Origin: CALGDE01 sp964655355
GTDB taxonomy: Bacteria > Cyanobacteriota > Cyanobacteriia > CACIAM-69d
Assembly: GCA_964655355.1 (NCBI GenBank)
Contig: CAZZMD010000010.1
Location: 31,852 to 95,851, forward strand
Length of the DNA stretch: 64,000 nt
Direction of reading: 5' to 3'
Within the stretch, counting starts at the first letter, position 1. Each line of letters starts with the position of its first letter. Under the pieces are notes generated by a model. The model searched no databases. It was given only the letters and a program-made list of their open reading frames with translations, and was not told the origin of the DNA. Made by a program: the position numbers and the translations under genes. This document shows positions 51,243 to 60,089 of the stretch, piece by piece.

Positions 51243-51902
51243 ATGGCTGAGCCTGAGCAGTACGTCCTTATTATTCAACCGGATGACTTTCAGCGTCATA
51301 TCTGGCGTACGGTTCTGCAATCTCAGGGACTCACAGTTTATGCTGACGCCAGTGAGCGATCGCCCCTGCCCACCCTAGCCAGCTACAGCGCCCAGGGACG
51401 AGAATTTGATTTAGTGCTCGTGGATTGGCCCCTCGTTCAGGAAAACTGGCTAGGGTGGCTTGCCCTTTGTGAGCGCCAGACGCCTCCCCTGAAGACGGTT
51501 TTGCTATTGCCCCAAACGATTAGCCCCGAAGGGCGGCGAGAGGCGACGGAAGTGGGGGCCATGGAGACCATTGATTGGATTGATGAAAAGAATCCGATCA
51601 GCAGCGTGATTGCCGGAACCCGACGAATTCTCCAGCAGCTAACGGGAAGCACCCTGGATAAGGAAGCCTTAGTGGGCAGCCTGGTGCAAACGAAACGGTT
51701 CCTAGAAGACTCTGAGCGATCGCCCGAAACCGATACCGCCAACTATCCCGCTCCTCCCGCCCCCGCGCCCCCAGCTCCCCCCGTCGAGGATACGGCGGAC
51801 TCTGGAGAGTCGGACGATGATGCCCCCCAGGAGACATCAGAGGGACCGGAGAATCGCCGATCAGATGGTCGGCGGCGTCGATATCGAGGACGCACCTATT
51901 AA
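51243..51902 (+). CDS. Receiver-like protein with Arg-rich tail
   Basis: 219 residues. Residues 7-125 follow the CheY fold: QYVLIIQPDDFQRHIW with the acidic pair, FDLVLVDWP with the phosphoacceptor-like Asp at the end of strand 3, and ETIDWIDEKNP with the conserved Lys. The Thr/Ser of strand 4 is replaced by Pro/Gln (LLLPQT), so phosphotransfer may be impaired. The C-terminal 80 residues are Pro/Ala-rich, then acidic, then strongly basic (RRSDGRRRRYRGRTY), possibly nucleic-acid binding. No output domain and no kinase gene adjacent. Confidence 0.7.
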   Translation: MAEPEQYVLIIQPDDFQRHIWRTVLQSQGLTVYADASERSPLPTLASYSAQGREFDLVLVDWPLVQENWLGWLALCERQTPPLKTVLLLPQTISPEGRREATEVGAMETIDWIDEKNPISSVIAGTRRILQQLTGSTLDKEALVGSLVQTKRFLEDSERSPETDTANYPAPPAPAPPAPPVEDTADSGESDDDAPQETSEGPENRRSDGRRRRYRGRTY

Positions 51903-52144
51903 GGCAGCGCCGATTCAGACAATGCAGCAATCAGCAAGCGGTTAATAAGCCATTAATAAGCACGCGGTTCGGGGCGATTTGTTCAGCCATATCCCTAGGT
52001 GGGGCAATGTGCCCAGGGGAATGGCGATGTTAGGGTATCAAGCGATCGCCCGTTCTGGCCGCTCCCAACAGACCGTGGACGGACCGACTCGCAGACTTAC
52101 GATCTACAAATTTACGTCGATCAGGAATCAGGTTAGCTAAACCT

Positions 52145-53146
52145 ATGACAAAACTGCCGGTGTTGTTGATTGGCCATGGCACGCGGAATGCGGCCGGTCG
52201 TCAAACCTTTTTGGATTTTGCAGAGGCTTATCAGGCGGTAGATCGCTCCCGTCCGGTGCTGCCCTGCTTCTTGGAATTGACGGAGCCATCCATCCAAGAG
52301 GGAGTCGACCAGCTCGTGGCCCAGGGGCATCGGGAAATGGTGGCGTTGCCGTTGTTATTATTTGCGGCTCGCCACAACAAGTTTGATGTCACGAACGAGC
52401 TGGATAAGGCGCGGCTGCGGCATCCAGGGGTGAAATTTCACTATGGACGGCAGCTCGGGGTGGCTGATTTATTGGTGGATCTGTGGCGATCGCGCCTGGA
52501 AGCGGCCGATGCGGAAAGTGCGATCGCCCGCGAGGACAGCGTGTTGATGTTTGTGGGGCGGGGAGCGTCCGATCCCGATGCCAATGGCGATGCCTACAAA
52601 CTGGCGCGGGTGCTCTGGGAAGGCAGCGGATTTAAAGGACTCGAGGTCTGTTTCAGCGGCATCACCCACCCTCGTCTGGACGCCGGAACGGAGCGGGTAT
52701 GGACCTGGAACCCAAAACGGATCGTGGTCCTACCCCACTTCCTGTTTACGGGAGTCTTGATGGAGCGGATCCGGGGCGTGGCGGCGGCGGCGCAGGAGTC
52801 CCACCCCGAGGTACAGGTACAGATGTTGGATGAGATTGGGATCGATCCCGTGCTGTTCCAGTTAATGGGGGAACGGGAAGCCGAGGCGATCGCCGGCAAT
52901 GTGACGATGAACTGCGAACTCTGTAAATTCCGCCGCGCCGTCAGCCGTAATCTCGTGGGATTGGGCCAGGACGACGGGGAAACGGTACCGCTGCCGGAAA
53001 TGGCCGGTCATGGCCATCATCACGGCCATGCTCACGGCCATTCCCATGGGCACACCCACGATCACGGTCACTCCCACGACCATAGCGCGCCGGATCCTTA
53101 CGAGAAGCCAGCGGAATACCACGATCGCGTATGGAGTATTCCTTAA
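52145..53146 (+). CDS. Sirohydrochlorin chelatase CbiX/SirB with His-rich tail
   Basis: 333 residues, a two-domain long CbiX. KLPVLLIGHGTRNAAGRQTFLDFAEAY and VLMFVGRGASDPDANGDAYKLARVL begin the two halves, with catalytic His in each or substituted. LFAARHNKFDVTNELDKARLRHPGVKFHYGRQLG and CELCKFRRAV (CxxC) are typical. A tail of about 25 residues is made of GHxH units. It inserts Co2+ (cobalamin route) or Fe2+ (siroheme, needed by nitrite and sulfite reductases) into sirohydrochlorin. The His tail may store or deliver metal. It is monocistronic; its 3' end is followed by a 15-bp tandem repeat. Confidence 0.9.
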   Translation: MTKLPVLLIGHGTRNAAGRQTFLDFAEAYQAVDRSRPVLPCFLELTEPSIQEGVDQLVAQGHREMVALPLLLFAARHNKFDVTNELDKARLRHPGVKFHYGRQLGVADLLVDLWRSRLEAADAESAIAREDSVLMFVGRGASDPDANGDAYKLARVLWEGSGFKGLEVCFSGITHPRLDAGTERVWTWNPKRIVVLPHFLFTGVLMERIRGVAAAAQESHPEVQVQMLDEIGIDPVLFQLMGEREAEAIAGNVTMNCELCKFRRAVSRNLVGLGQDDGETVPLPEMAGHGHHHGHAHGHSHGHTHDHGHSHDHSAPDPYEKPAEYHDRVWSIP

Positions 53147-53174
53147 TTCATTGAACTAGAATTCATTGAGCTAG
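53145..53174. repeat. 15-bp tandem repeat over the cbiX stop codon
   Basis: AATTCATTGARCTAG occurs twice head to tail (53145-53159 and 53160-53174), starting in the stop codon of the chelatase gene. Confidence 0.8.
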
Positions 53175-53177
53175 GGG

Positions 53178-53453
53178 TTAGGGACCGGCAAACACGGCGG
53201 CTTCGATATCGCCCCGGCTCAGGGAATATTTGAAGGCGCGGATGATTTCATCATCTGTGCCCTCATCATTTTTGACATATTTCACGGTCAAATTATCCTC
53301 TTCCAAGGACAGCTCCGCATTCCAGGCGGGACGCTGGATAGACCAGAGATGGCGGGCTTCGGCGTCCTGTTGACAACCGCAGTCCGTGAGCCAGCTTTCA
53401 ATATCGGGCAGGGGATGGTTGTAGAGGGGAGTATCAGAGCTGGGCAGGGTCAT
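53178..53453 (-). CDS. DUF3143 protein
   Basis: 91 residues, soluble. TPLYNHPLPDIESWLTDCGCQQD, WSIQRPAWNAELSLEEDNLTVKYV and FKYSLSRGDIEAAVFAGP match DUF3143, a small cyanobacterial and plastid-lineage family of unknown function. It lies about 110 bases downstream of the J-domain protein, in the same direction, which suggests that the two work together. Confidence 0.8.
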   Translation of the reverse strand: MTLPSSDTPLYNHPLPDIESWLTDCGCQQDAEARHLWSIQRPAWNAELSLEEDNLTVKYVKNDEGTDDEIIRAFKYSLSRGDIEAAVFAGP

Positions 53454-53562
53454 GGATTCAAAAAACTAGAAATAACTGAGACCGGAAATGAGACCGGGTC
53501 CGTCAAGATTTTAGTGAAAATTGCCGAAATGGGGGCAATGGGAACCAGCGAAGCGATCGCCC

Positions 53563-54033
53563 TCAGGAGGGGATCGTCGGCAGAGCAAAGGTATCCCCCC
53601 GCAATAGAGCAATACCGATCGCCAAGCCAATGCACAGGACAAAAGTAATCAGCAGGGAAAAAATGGCGAACAGCTCCCCAGAAGACAGGGGGCGATCGAT
53701 GGGATCAAGGTAGGCAGAGCGATCCCCCGGATTAGGTTGATCGAGCGATCGCCAAGGTTGGATGACATTAATCGACGAATAATTCATAGCGGCGTCGTAC
53801 TGGGCGCGCCGTTCCGGATTGCTGAGGACGGAATAGGCCTGATTCAGGGCTTGGAATTGGGCGATCGCATCCTTAGGGGGCAGGGTGGTGGTATCGGGGT
53901 GGTAGAGCTTGCTGAGTTCCCGATAGCGCCGACGAATTTCCACAGGACCGGCAGAAGGATGGAGCCCCATCCGTTGGTAATGGGTCAACAGCGACTGCAA
54001 ATTGGCAACGGGATCGGGGATGGCTTTACTCAT
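53563..54033 (-). CDS. Membrane J-domain protein
   Basis: About 156 residues from ATG 54033 (MSKAIPDPVANLQSLL); the frame extends seven codons further. A J domain (about 20-85) has the HPD motif in RELSKLYHPDTTTLPP, so it can stimulate an Hsp70. A 50-residue linker and one C-terminal transmembrane helix (LFAIFSLLITFVLCIGLAIGIALL) follow. It therefore recruits DnaK to a membrane with the J domain probably at the cytoplasmic face. The DUF3143 gene follows. Confidence 0.88.
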   Translation of the reverse strand: MSKAIPDPVANLQSLLTHYQRMGLHPSAGPVEIRRRYRELSKLYHPDTTTLPPKDAIAQFQALNQAYSVLSNPERRAQYDAAMNYSSINVIQPWRSLDQPNPGDRSAYLDPIDRPLSSGELFAIFSLLITFVLCIGLAIGIALLRGDTFALPTIPS

Positions 54034-54107
54034 AGAAGCGGGGCGATCACCCAAGGGCGCTGGCGCTCGGTCGAAATGACTCGATCAAAATGATATGAGT
54101 CCCGATT

Positions 54108-55532
54108 TTAACAGGACTCTCCCATTGTTGTTGGTACGGCGGCGGGAGAGGGCGTTTCAGGGTCAGGGCGTCGCCAAACCAATCCCCAGAGGCTAGCCAG
54201 CAACACCCACCCCAACAACCCAATTCGCACATCAAATAGGGTGATATCGAAAATATGGAACAGGGCAAGACTCATTAACCCCAGCCAGATGGTTAGGGCA
54301 ACCGTGCGATCGCCCGAGGGCAGTCGCCAAATCGTGATCAAACTGCGGGCAACCATCCAGCCGATCGCCCCGAAAAAAGCCAGCGTCGCCGGCCACCCCG
54401 TTTCCGCCGCCAACATCAATAACAAATTATGGGGATGCCCCATCCACACCTGCATCGCCCCTTCGTACAGGGGCGAGAAATTCCGTAAGCCCCAGCCGAG
54501 GAACGGACGCTGCCAACTCAGATCCCAACAAAATTGCCATTGGGTCGATCGCAATGTCTCAATAGGGCGATCAGGATAAAGGCTGTCATTGAGCCGTGCC
54601 CAGATAAATCGAGGCACTACGATACGCAGGGGAGCAGCGGCAGGATCCGGCGCAAAAGCGGCCCCCAGGATCACCGCGATCGCCCCCATCACCGATCCCC
54701 AAAGCCAATACCACCCCAACACCACCGACCAAACAATGGTCATCCCCATCCCCAACGCCCAGGCATTGCGCGAATCCGTGAGCACCAATCCCAATCCCGT
54801 CAAAAGAAGCGTGATCCCCAGGGTGGCGATCGCCCACTTACGCTTGAACTTGAGATTAGGAGCAGGACTTTTACGGGTTTGCCAAAGATCGACCGCCAAT
54901 CCCAGGGCGATCGTCCAGACAATAACGGCATAGCTGGCAGTCACATTGGCATATTCAAACACCGACGACAGCCGTCCCACGGGATTCCCCCCCGCCGCCA
55001 ACTGCCAATTAATCACCCCCGGTAGCAGCACCGGTCCCGCCCACCAACCCAGGAGCTGAGCGATCCCGATCGCCATCACCGGTCCACTGCCCAAAATCAC
55101 CAGCCAAGCCAGCCGCCGCAACTGCGCCACACCGCCCATCAACCGACTCAGCACCCAAAACACAAAAAAATAGGGCAAAAAATTCGCCAACCCCAGCGCC
55201 GCCTCCCCCTTATCCACCGCCCCCGGAATCCCTAAAACCATCACCAAAGCGATCGCCCCAAAAATCCAAGGGAGGGGATGGGGCGGGTTATTTTCCTGGC
55301 GCAGTTGCCATGTGGTGAGGACAACGGCAGCGAGCAACGCCACCACCCCGAGGGAGGGGCTGAAGGGCAACACCAAAATGCCAAACTGCGCAAAATACCA
55401 AGGACGCCGAAACTTAGGCTCTGGATGGACTTGCAGCCAATTCACCCCATTCGAGCCATCTTGCAAAAAAGATTGAAAACGTTGCAACGGTCGCAAAAGA
55501 TATCGAGACAAAGGCTTTCTAAGCGCATTCAT
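54108..55532 (-). CDS. O-antigen-ligase-like polytopic membrane protein
   Basis: 474 residues with ten or more hydrophobic helices. The Wzy_C-type region includes LTDSRNAWALGMGMTIVW and, in the large periplasmic loop, FLGWGLRNFSPLYEGAMQVWMGHPHNLLLMLAAETGWPATLAFF. Such proteins ligate or polymerise lipid-linked glycans in the periplasm. IctB-type proteins share the fold, but the loop fits O-antigen ligase/polymerase better. ATG 55532 overlaps the stop of the upstream YaaW-like gene by 14 bases, implying coupled translation. Confidence 0.82.
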   Translation of the reverse strand: MNALRKPLSRYLLRPLQRFQSFLQDGSNGVNWLQVHPEPKFRRPWYFAQFGILVLPFSPSLGVVALLAAVVLTTWQLRQENNPPHPLPWIFGAIALVMVLGIPGAVDKGEAALGLANFLPYFFVFWVLSRLMGGVAQLRRLAWLVILGSGPVMAIGIAQLLGWWAGPVLLPGVINWQLAAGGNPVGRLSSVFEYANVTASYAVIVWTIALGLAVDLWQTRKSPAPNLKFKRKWAIATLGITLLLTGLGLVLTDSRNAWALGMGMTIVWSVVLGWYWLWGSVMGAIAVILGAAFAPDPAAAPLRIVVPRFIWARLNDSLYPDRPIETLRSTQWQFCWDLSWQRPFLGWGLRNFSPLYEGAMQVWMGHPHNLLLMLAAETGWPATLAFFGAIGWMVARSLITIWRLPSGDRTVALTIWLGLMSLALFHIFDITLFDVRIGLLGWVLLASLWGLVWRRPDPETPSPAAVPTTMGESC

Positions 55533-56406
55533 AGCTCAAGGACTGGGTCCCCGAAGACCCATCGCCGTAGTCCCACGTTTCGCCCCCCCGAGTCAAGCGA
55601 ATTTGCGCCAGGGCAAACACCGCCGGGACCACCCGCCCATAATTCGTCGCGATCGCCCGCCATCCCAAATCCGTCAAAAACCACGCCCACATCGCCGGAC
55701 CCAACACCGAAAACACCGTCCGTGCCGCCCCATACCGCGCCGCACTCGCCGCCATCCCCCGCTTCGCCATCTGAGCCGCCACATGGCCCTTAAACACCTT
55801 CGTGGCGACGCTGCCCCCCTGAACCAACACCGTCTTAGCCGCCTCATGGCGGGCAAACTGCACCGCAAACTGGTGAGCAATCTGCCGCAACACCAACGGA
55901 CGCACCACCGCATTCACCGCGATCGCCCCACTCCCCGCCAACGTCAACCGCACCGGATCCCGCTTCAGGGCATCCGGCAACCGATCCCACACCGGATTTT
56001 GCACCAGGGATCGCTGTACCCCCACCGTCAACGCCGTCTGGCGATCGCGGGGCAACCTTTCCCACGCCCGATTCAACACATGCAAAAAAATCTCCGACTC
56101 CAGCTCCGTCGTGGACCAGCGACTGGAATAATCCAACCGAAAATAATCACAAACCCCCAACACCACTTCCCGATAGCTCACCAAATCCGTCTGCCCGCGC
56201 AGCACAGTAAAGCCATCCGCCGCGAGGAATCGGAACCGCTCCTCCAGGGCATCGATTTGCGTCCAGCGATCGCAACTCTGCACCGCGATCGGCGTCGGCA
56301 CAGCCACATAATCCAGGGGATTGAACTTCCGCTGGAACATCAGCCAGGTCAGTTCCTGTAGCTCTTCATCCGTAGCTAACTCCAGGGCGGTCCGTAATTC
56401 ATCCAC
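55519..56406 (-). CDS. YaaW-like uncharacterised protein
   Basis: 295 residues. The N-terminal MDELRTALELATDEELQELTWLMFQRKFNPLDYV matches the helical start of YaaW/DUF3944-type proteins. The middle (ELESEIFLHVLNRAWERLPRDRQ) is helical. The C-terminal half contains Gly/Ala-rich amphipathic or membrane-associated helices (VRLTLAGSGAIAVNAVVRPLVL, ARTVFSVLGPAMWAWFLTDLGWRAIATNYGRVVPAVFALAQIRL). Function unknown. It overlaps the O-antigen-ligase-like gene downstream, so the two probably form an operon. Confidence 0.68.
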   Translation of the reverse strand: MDELRTALELATDEELQELTWLMFQRKFNPLDYVAVPTPIAVQSCDRWTQIDALEERFRFLAADGFTVLRGQTDLVSYREVVLGVCDYFRLDYSSRWSTTELESEIFLHVLNRAWERLPRDRQTALTVGVQRSLVQNPVWDRLPDALKRDPVRLTLAGSGAIAVNAVVRPLVLRQIAHQFAVQFARHEAAKTVLVQGGSVATKVFKGHVAAQMAKRGMAASAARYGAARTVFSVLGPAMWAWFLTDLGWRAIATNYGRVVPAVFALAQIRLTRGGETWDYGDGSSGTQSLSYECA

Positions 56407-56720
56407 CGCTCAGCTCCTCCCATGAATGTCGAGCACCGAAACCCAGAACCTAACAGGGTCAGCCCCCAGGAGCATCGCCCCCACAGAGTTCTCTGGCCCC
56501 GAGCCATTCTGCAATACGTTCTAACGTTGCCATGATCCCCGGCAATAGGCTGATAACTTAGCAACGTTTACGTCAAACAACCGTGACATTTGGACCCATA
56601 GTAGAACCGAAGGGGGCAGCCTGTCGATGTGGGGATTGCCCTACGTCTTGCCCTACGTCTTGCCCGACGCCTGCGCTACATCATTGCCCAAAGCCTTTCG
56701 CTTACCTTCGCTTAAATCAG
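56407..56720. other. Intergenic region between the YaaW-like gene and RTX protease 1
   Basis: About 314 bases, no gene. It contains three 12-bp tandem units (TTGCCCTACGTC at 56636-56647 and 56648-56659, TTGCCCGACGCC at 56660-56671) and presumably the promoter of the YaaW-like operon. Confidence 0.45.
56636..56671. repeat. 12-bp tandem repeat, three units
   Basis: Two identical TTGCCCTACGTC units and a third with two changes. Confidence 0.8.
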
Positions 56721-58235
56721 CTAGATCGACACAAATTGCCCAGCCAGTTGGGCCGGCGTCACATTATTCACAATCCCCAACGCAATCCCAGTCCCCTGCA
56801 CCCGCACCGCCGTCGCCCCTCCCAAATCCTGCAACAGCAATTGGGATTCCACCAAACCCTCCGCCAACGCTAGGCGATCGCCCGCCGAAAAATCCGTAAT
56901 CACATCCGCCGCCGCCAAATCCAAATCCGACAGGGACGGGACCAATAAAAACAAATCATTGCCCGGCCCACCGGTCAGGACATCCCGAGCGCGATCGCCG
57001 CTGAGCAAATCATCCCCCGGTCCCCCAATCAAATTATCCGCCGCCCGCCCGCCAAAGAGGGAATCATTACCATTGCCCCCATCCACCGCATCACTACCCC
57101 GATTGCCGAACAGCAGATCATTGCCATCGCTACCAATCAACACATCATTGCCCCGCCCCGCCGCCACCAAATCATCCCCCGCGCCCGCCTGCACCGTATC
57201 GTTCCCCGCATTGCTAAACAGGCGATCGCTGCGGCTGGTCCCGACAAAATTATCATTGCCCGCATTGGACTGCGCCAGGGTGACATCAATCCAACCGGCA
57301 TAGGCAGACACCCGCGTATCCGCAAAAATTTCCCCAAAACTGGTGTCATTGTCATCGGTGACATCCACCCCCGGCGTCAGGGGGCTAAACCCATAGGACA
57401 CAATCCCAGCAATCTGCCCATTGATAAACCCAGGACCACCAGAATCCCCACTACTGGATCCCACCTCCAGGGCCCCGACGCCCGTATCCCGGATGCCATA
57501 ATCCTGACCGATCGCATCATTAGCGGGCTGACCATTGTCAAAGTCGTAGCCCAACTGAGTCCCGGGGATCACCCCCGACGAAAAAATATCCCCCAGGGTG
57601 TCATAGCGATTCTGACCGGTGCGACGGATCGGCACCGCTGTCGTCGGCGGCACTTCCCCGGTCAATCCGGTCCCCGGGGCACCAAATCCCACCCGCTGGA
57701 CCACCTGCCCCACTTCGTTCGCGCCCCGGAAAATGTCATAGCGATCGGCGCTGTCCGGGGGAACATCCCCCAACTCCAAAATGGCAATATCGTTATTGGA
57801 ATCGCGGTCGGCGGTCCAATTGGGATGAACAAACACCCGACTAATCGGCAGCACCGTCCGCCCCTGCGCCGTATCAAACCGGACCCGCAGGGATGCCGGA
57901 TCCGGATTGAGATTGGGCACCCCAGGCGCAAAGTTGAGACAGTGGGCCGCCGTCAGGATATGGCGACCGGACAACAGCAACGAGCCACTACAGGATGCAT
58001 CGGAGGCCAAATTGGCGACCCGAACCACCCCATCCAGTCCACCGCCGGCGGGACTGAGGAAGCGGGGATCATCGGGATTGGTACTGGGGACGGCAACGCG
58101 CGATCGCCGAGGGGTTTGGGGATCAGAGCCCTGGACATCGGAGGCCTGGACATCGGAGGCTGAGACATCAAACGGCGATCGCCCCGTATCCTCCGGGTCT
58201 GCTAGGGAATTATCAAAATCGAGGGGCGAGAAATC
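56721..58235 (-). CDS. Trypsin-like protease with RTX repeats, paralogue 1
   Basis: About 504 residues from ATG 58235 (MDFSPLDFDNSL), which aligns with the start of paralogue 2; the frame extends to 58265. An S1 protease domain has His in LTAAHCLN, Asp in NNDIAILEL and Ser in SGDSGGPGF. The C-terminal ~190 residues carry nine-residue Ca-binding RTX repeats (NAGNDTVQAGAGDDLVAAGRGNDVLIGSDGNDLLFGNRGSDAVDGG...). No signal peptide is seen; RTX proteins usually leave by type I secretion using a C-terminal signal. It is the second gene of a tandem pair. Confidence 0.88.
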   Translation of the reverse strand, partial: DFSPLDFDNSLADPEDTGRSPFDVSASDVQASDVQGSDPQTPRRSRVAVPSTNPDDPRFLSPAGGGLDGVVRVANLASDASCSGSLLLSGRHILTAAHCLNFAPGVPNLNPDPASLRVRFDTAQGRTVLPISRVFVHPNWTADRDSNNDIAILELGDVPPDSADRYDIFRGANEVGQVVQRVGFGAPGTGLTGEVPPTTAVPIRRTGQNRYDTLGDIFSSGVIPGTQLGYDFDNGQPANDAIGQDYGIRDTGVGALEVGSSSGDSGGPGFINGQIAGIVSYGFSPLTPGVDVTDDNDTSFGEIFADTRVSAYAGWIDVTLAQSNAGNDNFVGTSRSDRLFSNAGNDTVQAGAGDDLVAAGRGNDVLIGSDGNDLLFGNRGSDAVDGGNGNDSLFGGRAADNLIGGPGDDLLSGDRARDVLTGGPGNDLFLLVPSLSDLDLAAADVITDFSAGDRLALAEGLVESQLLLQDLGGATAVRVQGTGIALGIVNNVTPAQLAGQFVSI

Positions 58236-58462
58236 CATAGCGGTCCGATAGGTGGGGTAAGGCATGGCTAGCCATAATCGCTAGAATCACTAGCCATAAT
58301 CAGTTGTGCAAACCACCGGCACCAAAAACCGGCAATCCAGCCAATTCACCCTAGCGATGTCGGCTGGACAACAACTATCGGCCTAGACCAGTTGATGAAC
58401 TGTGAAGTTCCGCTATGAGGTTCCGCTATGAAGTCCCGCTATTTTTCCTCGCTGACGGCGTC

Positions 58463-59908
58463 CTAGAAGGGCGCAAAGCGACCCGTTATCTGAGCAGGGG
58501 TGACATTGTTCACGATCGCCAGAACAGCGCCGGTACTCTGGACCCGGACAGCGGTCGCATTTCCCAGGAACTCGAAGGCAAGCTGGGGCTCGGTCACCCC
58601 ATTGGTCAACAGCAACACATCCCCCGCCGAGAAATCGGTGATCACATCGGCGTTGGCCAACACGGTGTCCGACAGGGACGGATTCAGCACAAAGCGATCG
58701 CTCCCCGGGCCCCCCGTCAACACATCCCGCAGGCGATCGCCCGCCAGCAGATCATTCCCCGCGCCGCCGGTCAACGTATCAAACCCACGACCGCCAAACA
58801 GGATATCGTCCCCATTGCCGCCGTCGATGATGTCCGGTCCCCGATTCCCAAACAGTTGGTCATTGCCCTCACTGCCCAGCAACACATCGCTACCGCGACC
58901 AGCCGCAACCAAATCATTGCCCCCGTTCGCCTGGACCGTATCATTCCCCGCATTACTAAACAGGCGATCGTCCCGGCTCGTCCCGACAAAATTATCATTG
59001 CCCGCATTGGATTGGGCCAGGGTGACATCAATCCACCCCTGATAGAACGACACCCGAGTATCCCCAAAAATTTCCCCAAAGCTCGTGTCATTGGGGGGCG
59101 TCACATCCACACCAGCAATCTCAGGACTTTGACCGTAGGACGAGATCCCAGCAATTTGCCCGTTTAAAAATGCAGGACCACCGGAATCGCCCCCCGAAGC
59201 CCCAATTTCCGTATTGCCCAAGCCTAAATCAGGGGTACCAAACTCCCGTCCCAGGGCGTCATTTTGAGGCAACCCATTATCAAAGTCGTAAATCAACTGG
59301 GACCCGGGGATCGCCCCCTGATTAATCTGCTCCCCCACCAACTCATAGCGATTTTGGCCAAAGCGCTTCACGCTGGGCGAACCTTGAATTTCTCCCGCGA
59401 AGCCCGTACTAGCGGAGCCAAACCCCACCCGTTGAAACACCTGCCCCACTTCATTAGCGCCCCGGAAAATATCGTAGCGATCCGCCGCATCGGGGGGCAC
59501 CCCCGCCAACTCAATAATGGCGATGTCATTGTTGTCCGCCACACCGGTCCACCCTGGGTGAACAAAAATACGGCTTACGGGCACAACACTCCGGCCGGCA
59601 GCGGTATCGAAGGTGACCTGATACGCCGCGGGGTTGGGATTCAGATTGGGGCGATCGCCGGGATCAATATTGAAACAATGGGCAGCGGTCAAAATATGGC
59701 GGCCGGACAGGAGCAAAGCCCCGGTGCAGCTAATATCTCCCCCCTCGCCATAGCCGACCACCCCATCAAACCCCGTCCCCGGCGGAACAATAAATCGGGG
59801 ATCATTAGGATCCTGGCTCGGCACTGAAATCAGAGAGCGACGCGGGGCTCCTAAACTATCGGTTTCGCTAGAGATGGGATCGCTGAAGGCAAGTGGCAGA
59901 GAGTCCAT
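58463..59908 (-). CDS. Trypsin-like protease with RTX repeats, paralogue 2
   Basis: 481 residues, ATG 59908 (MDSLPLAFSDPI). The catalytic triad is intact (LTAAHCFN, NNDIAIIEL, SGGDSGGPAF). The RTX region mirrors paralogue 1 (NAGNDTVQANGGNDLVAAGRGSDVLLGSEGNDQLFGNRGPDIIDGGNGDD...), and the last residues (VNNVTPAQITGRFAPF) match those of paralogue 1 (VNNVTPAQLAGQFVSI), consistent with a shared type I secretion signal. The order, direction and about 225-base gap indicate tandem duplication. No secretion apparatus is in the window. Confidence 0.88.
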   Translation of the reverse strand: MDSLPLAFSDPISSETDSLGAPRRSLISVPSQDPNDPRFIVPPGTGFDGVVGYGEGGDISCTGALLLSGRHILTAAHCFNIDPGDRPNLNPNPAAYQVTFDTAAGRSVVPVSRIFVHPGWTGVADNNDIAIIELAGVPPDAADRYDIFRGANEVGQVFQRVGFGSASTGFAGEIQGSPSVKRFGQNRYELVGEQINQGAIPGSQLIYDFDNGLPQNDALGREFGTPDLGLGNTEIGASGGDSGGPAFLNGQIAGISSYGQSPEIAGVDVTPPNDTSFGEIFGDTRVSFYQGWIDVTLAQSNAGNDNFVGTSRDDRLFSNAGNDTVQANGGNDLVAAGRGSDVLLGSEGNDQLFGNRGPDIIDGGNGDDILFGGRGFDTLTGGAGNDLLAGDRLRDVLTGGPGSDRFVLNPSLSDTVLANADVITDFSAGDVLLLTNGVTEPQLAFEFLGNATAVRVQSTGAVLAIVNNVTPAQITGRFAPF

Positions 59909-60089
59909 AGGGAATCACAATTTCAGTAAGGAGCAGTTAACCGCCGCAAGCAAATTGCAGCAGCAGCATTAAGCCGCAATGGGGGGGCATCCCCCCACCG
60001 GCATCGCGATCCTAACCAACCTGACTCCAAAACACCCCGAAGATTTCCTAAAGGAAAACGCACGCCACGCTAACGAGCGCAGCCCCCGA

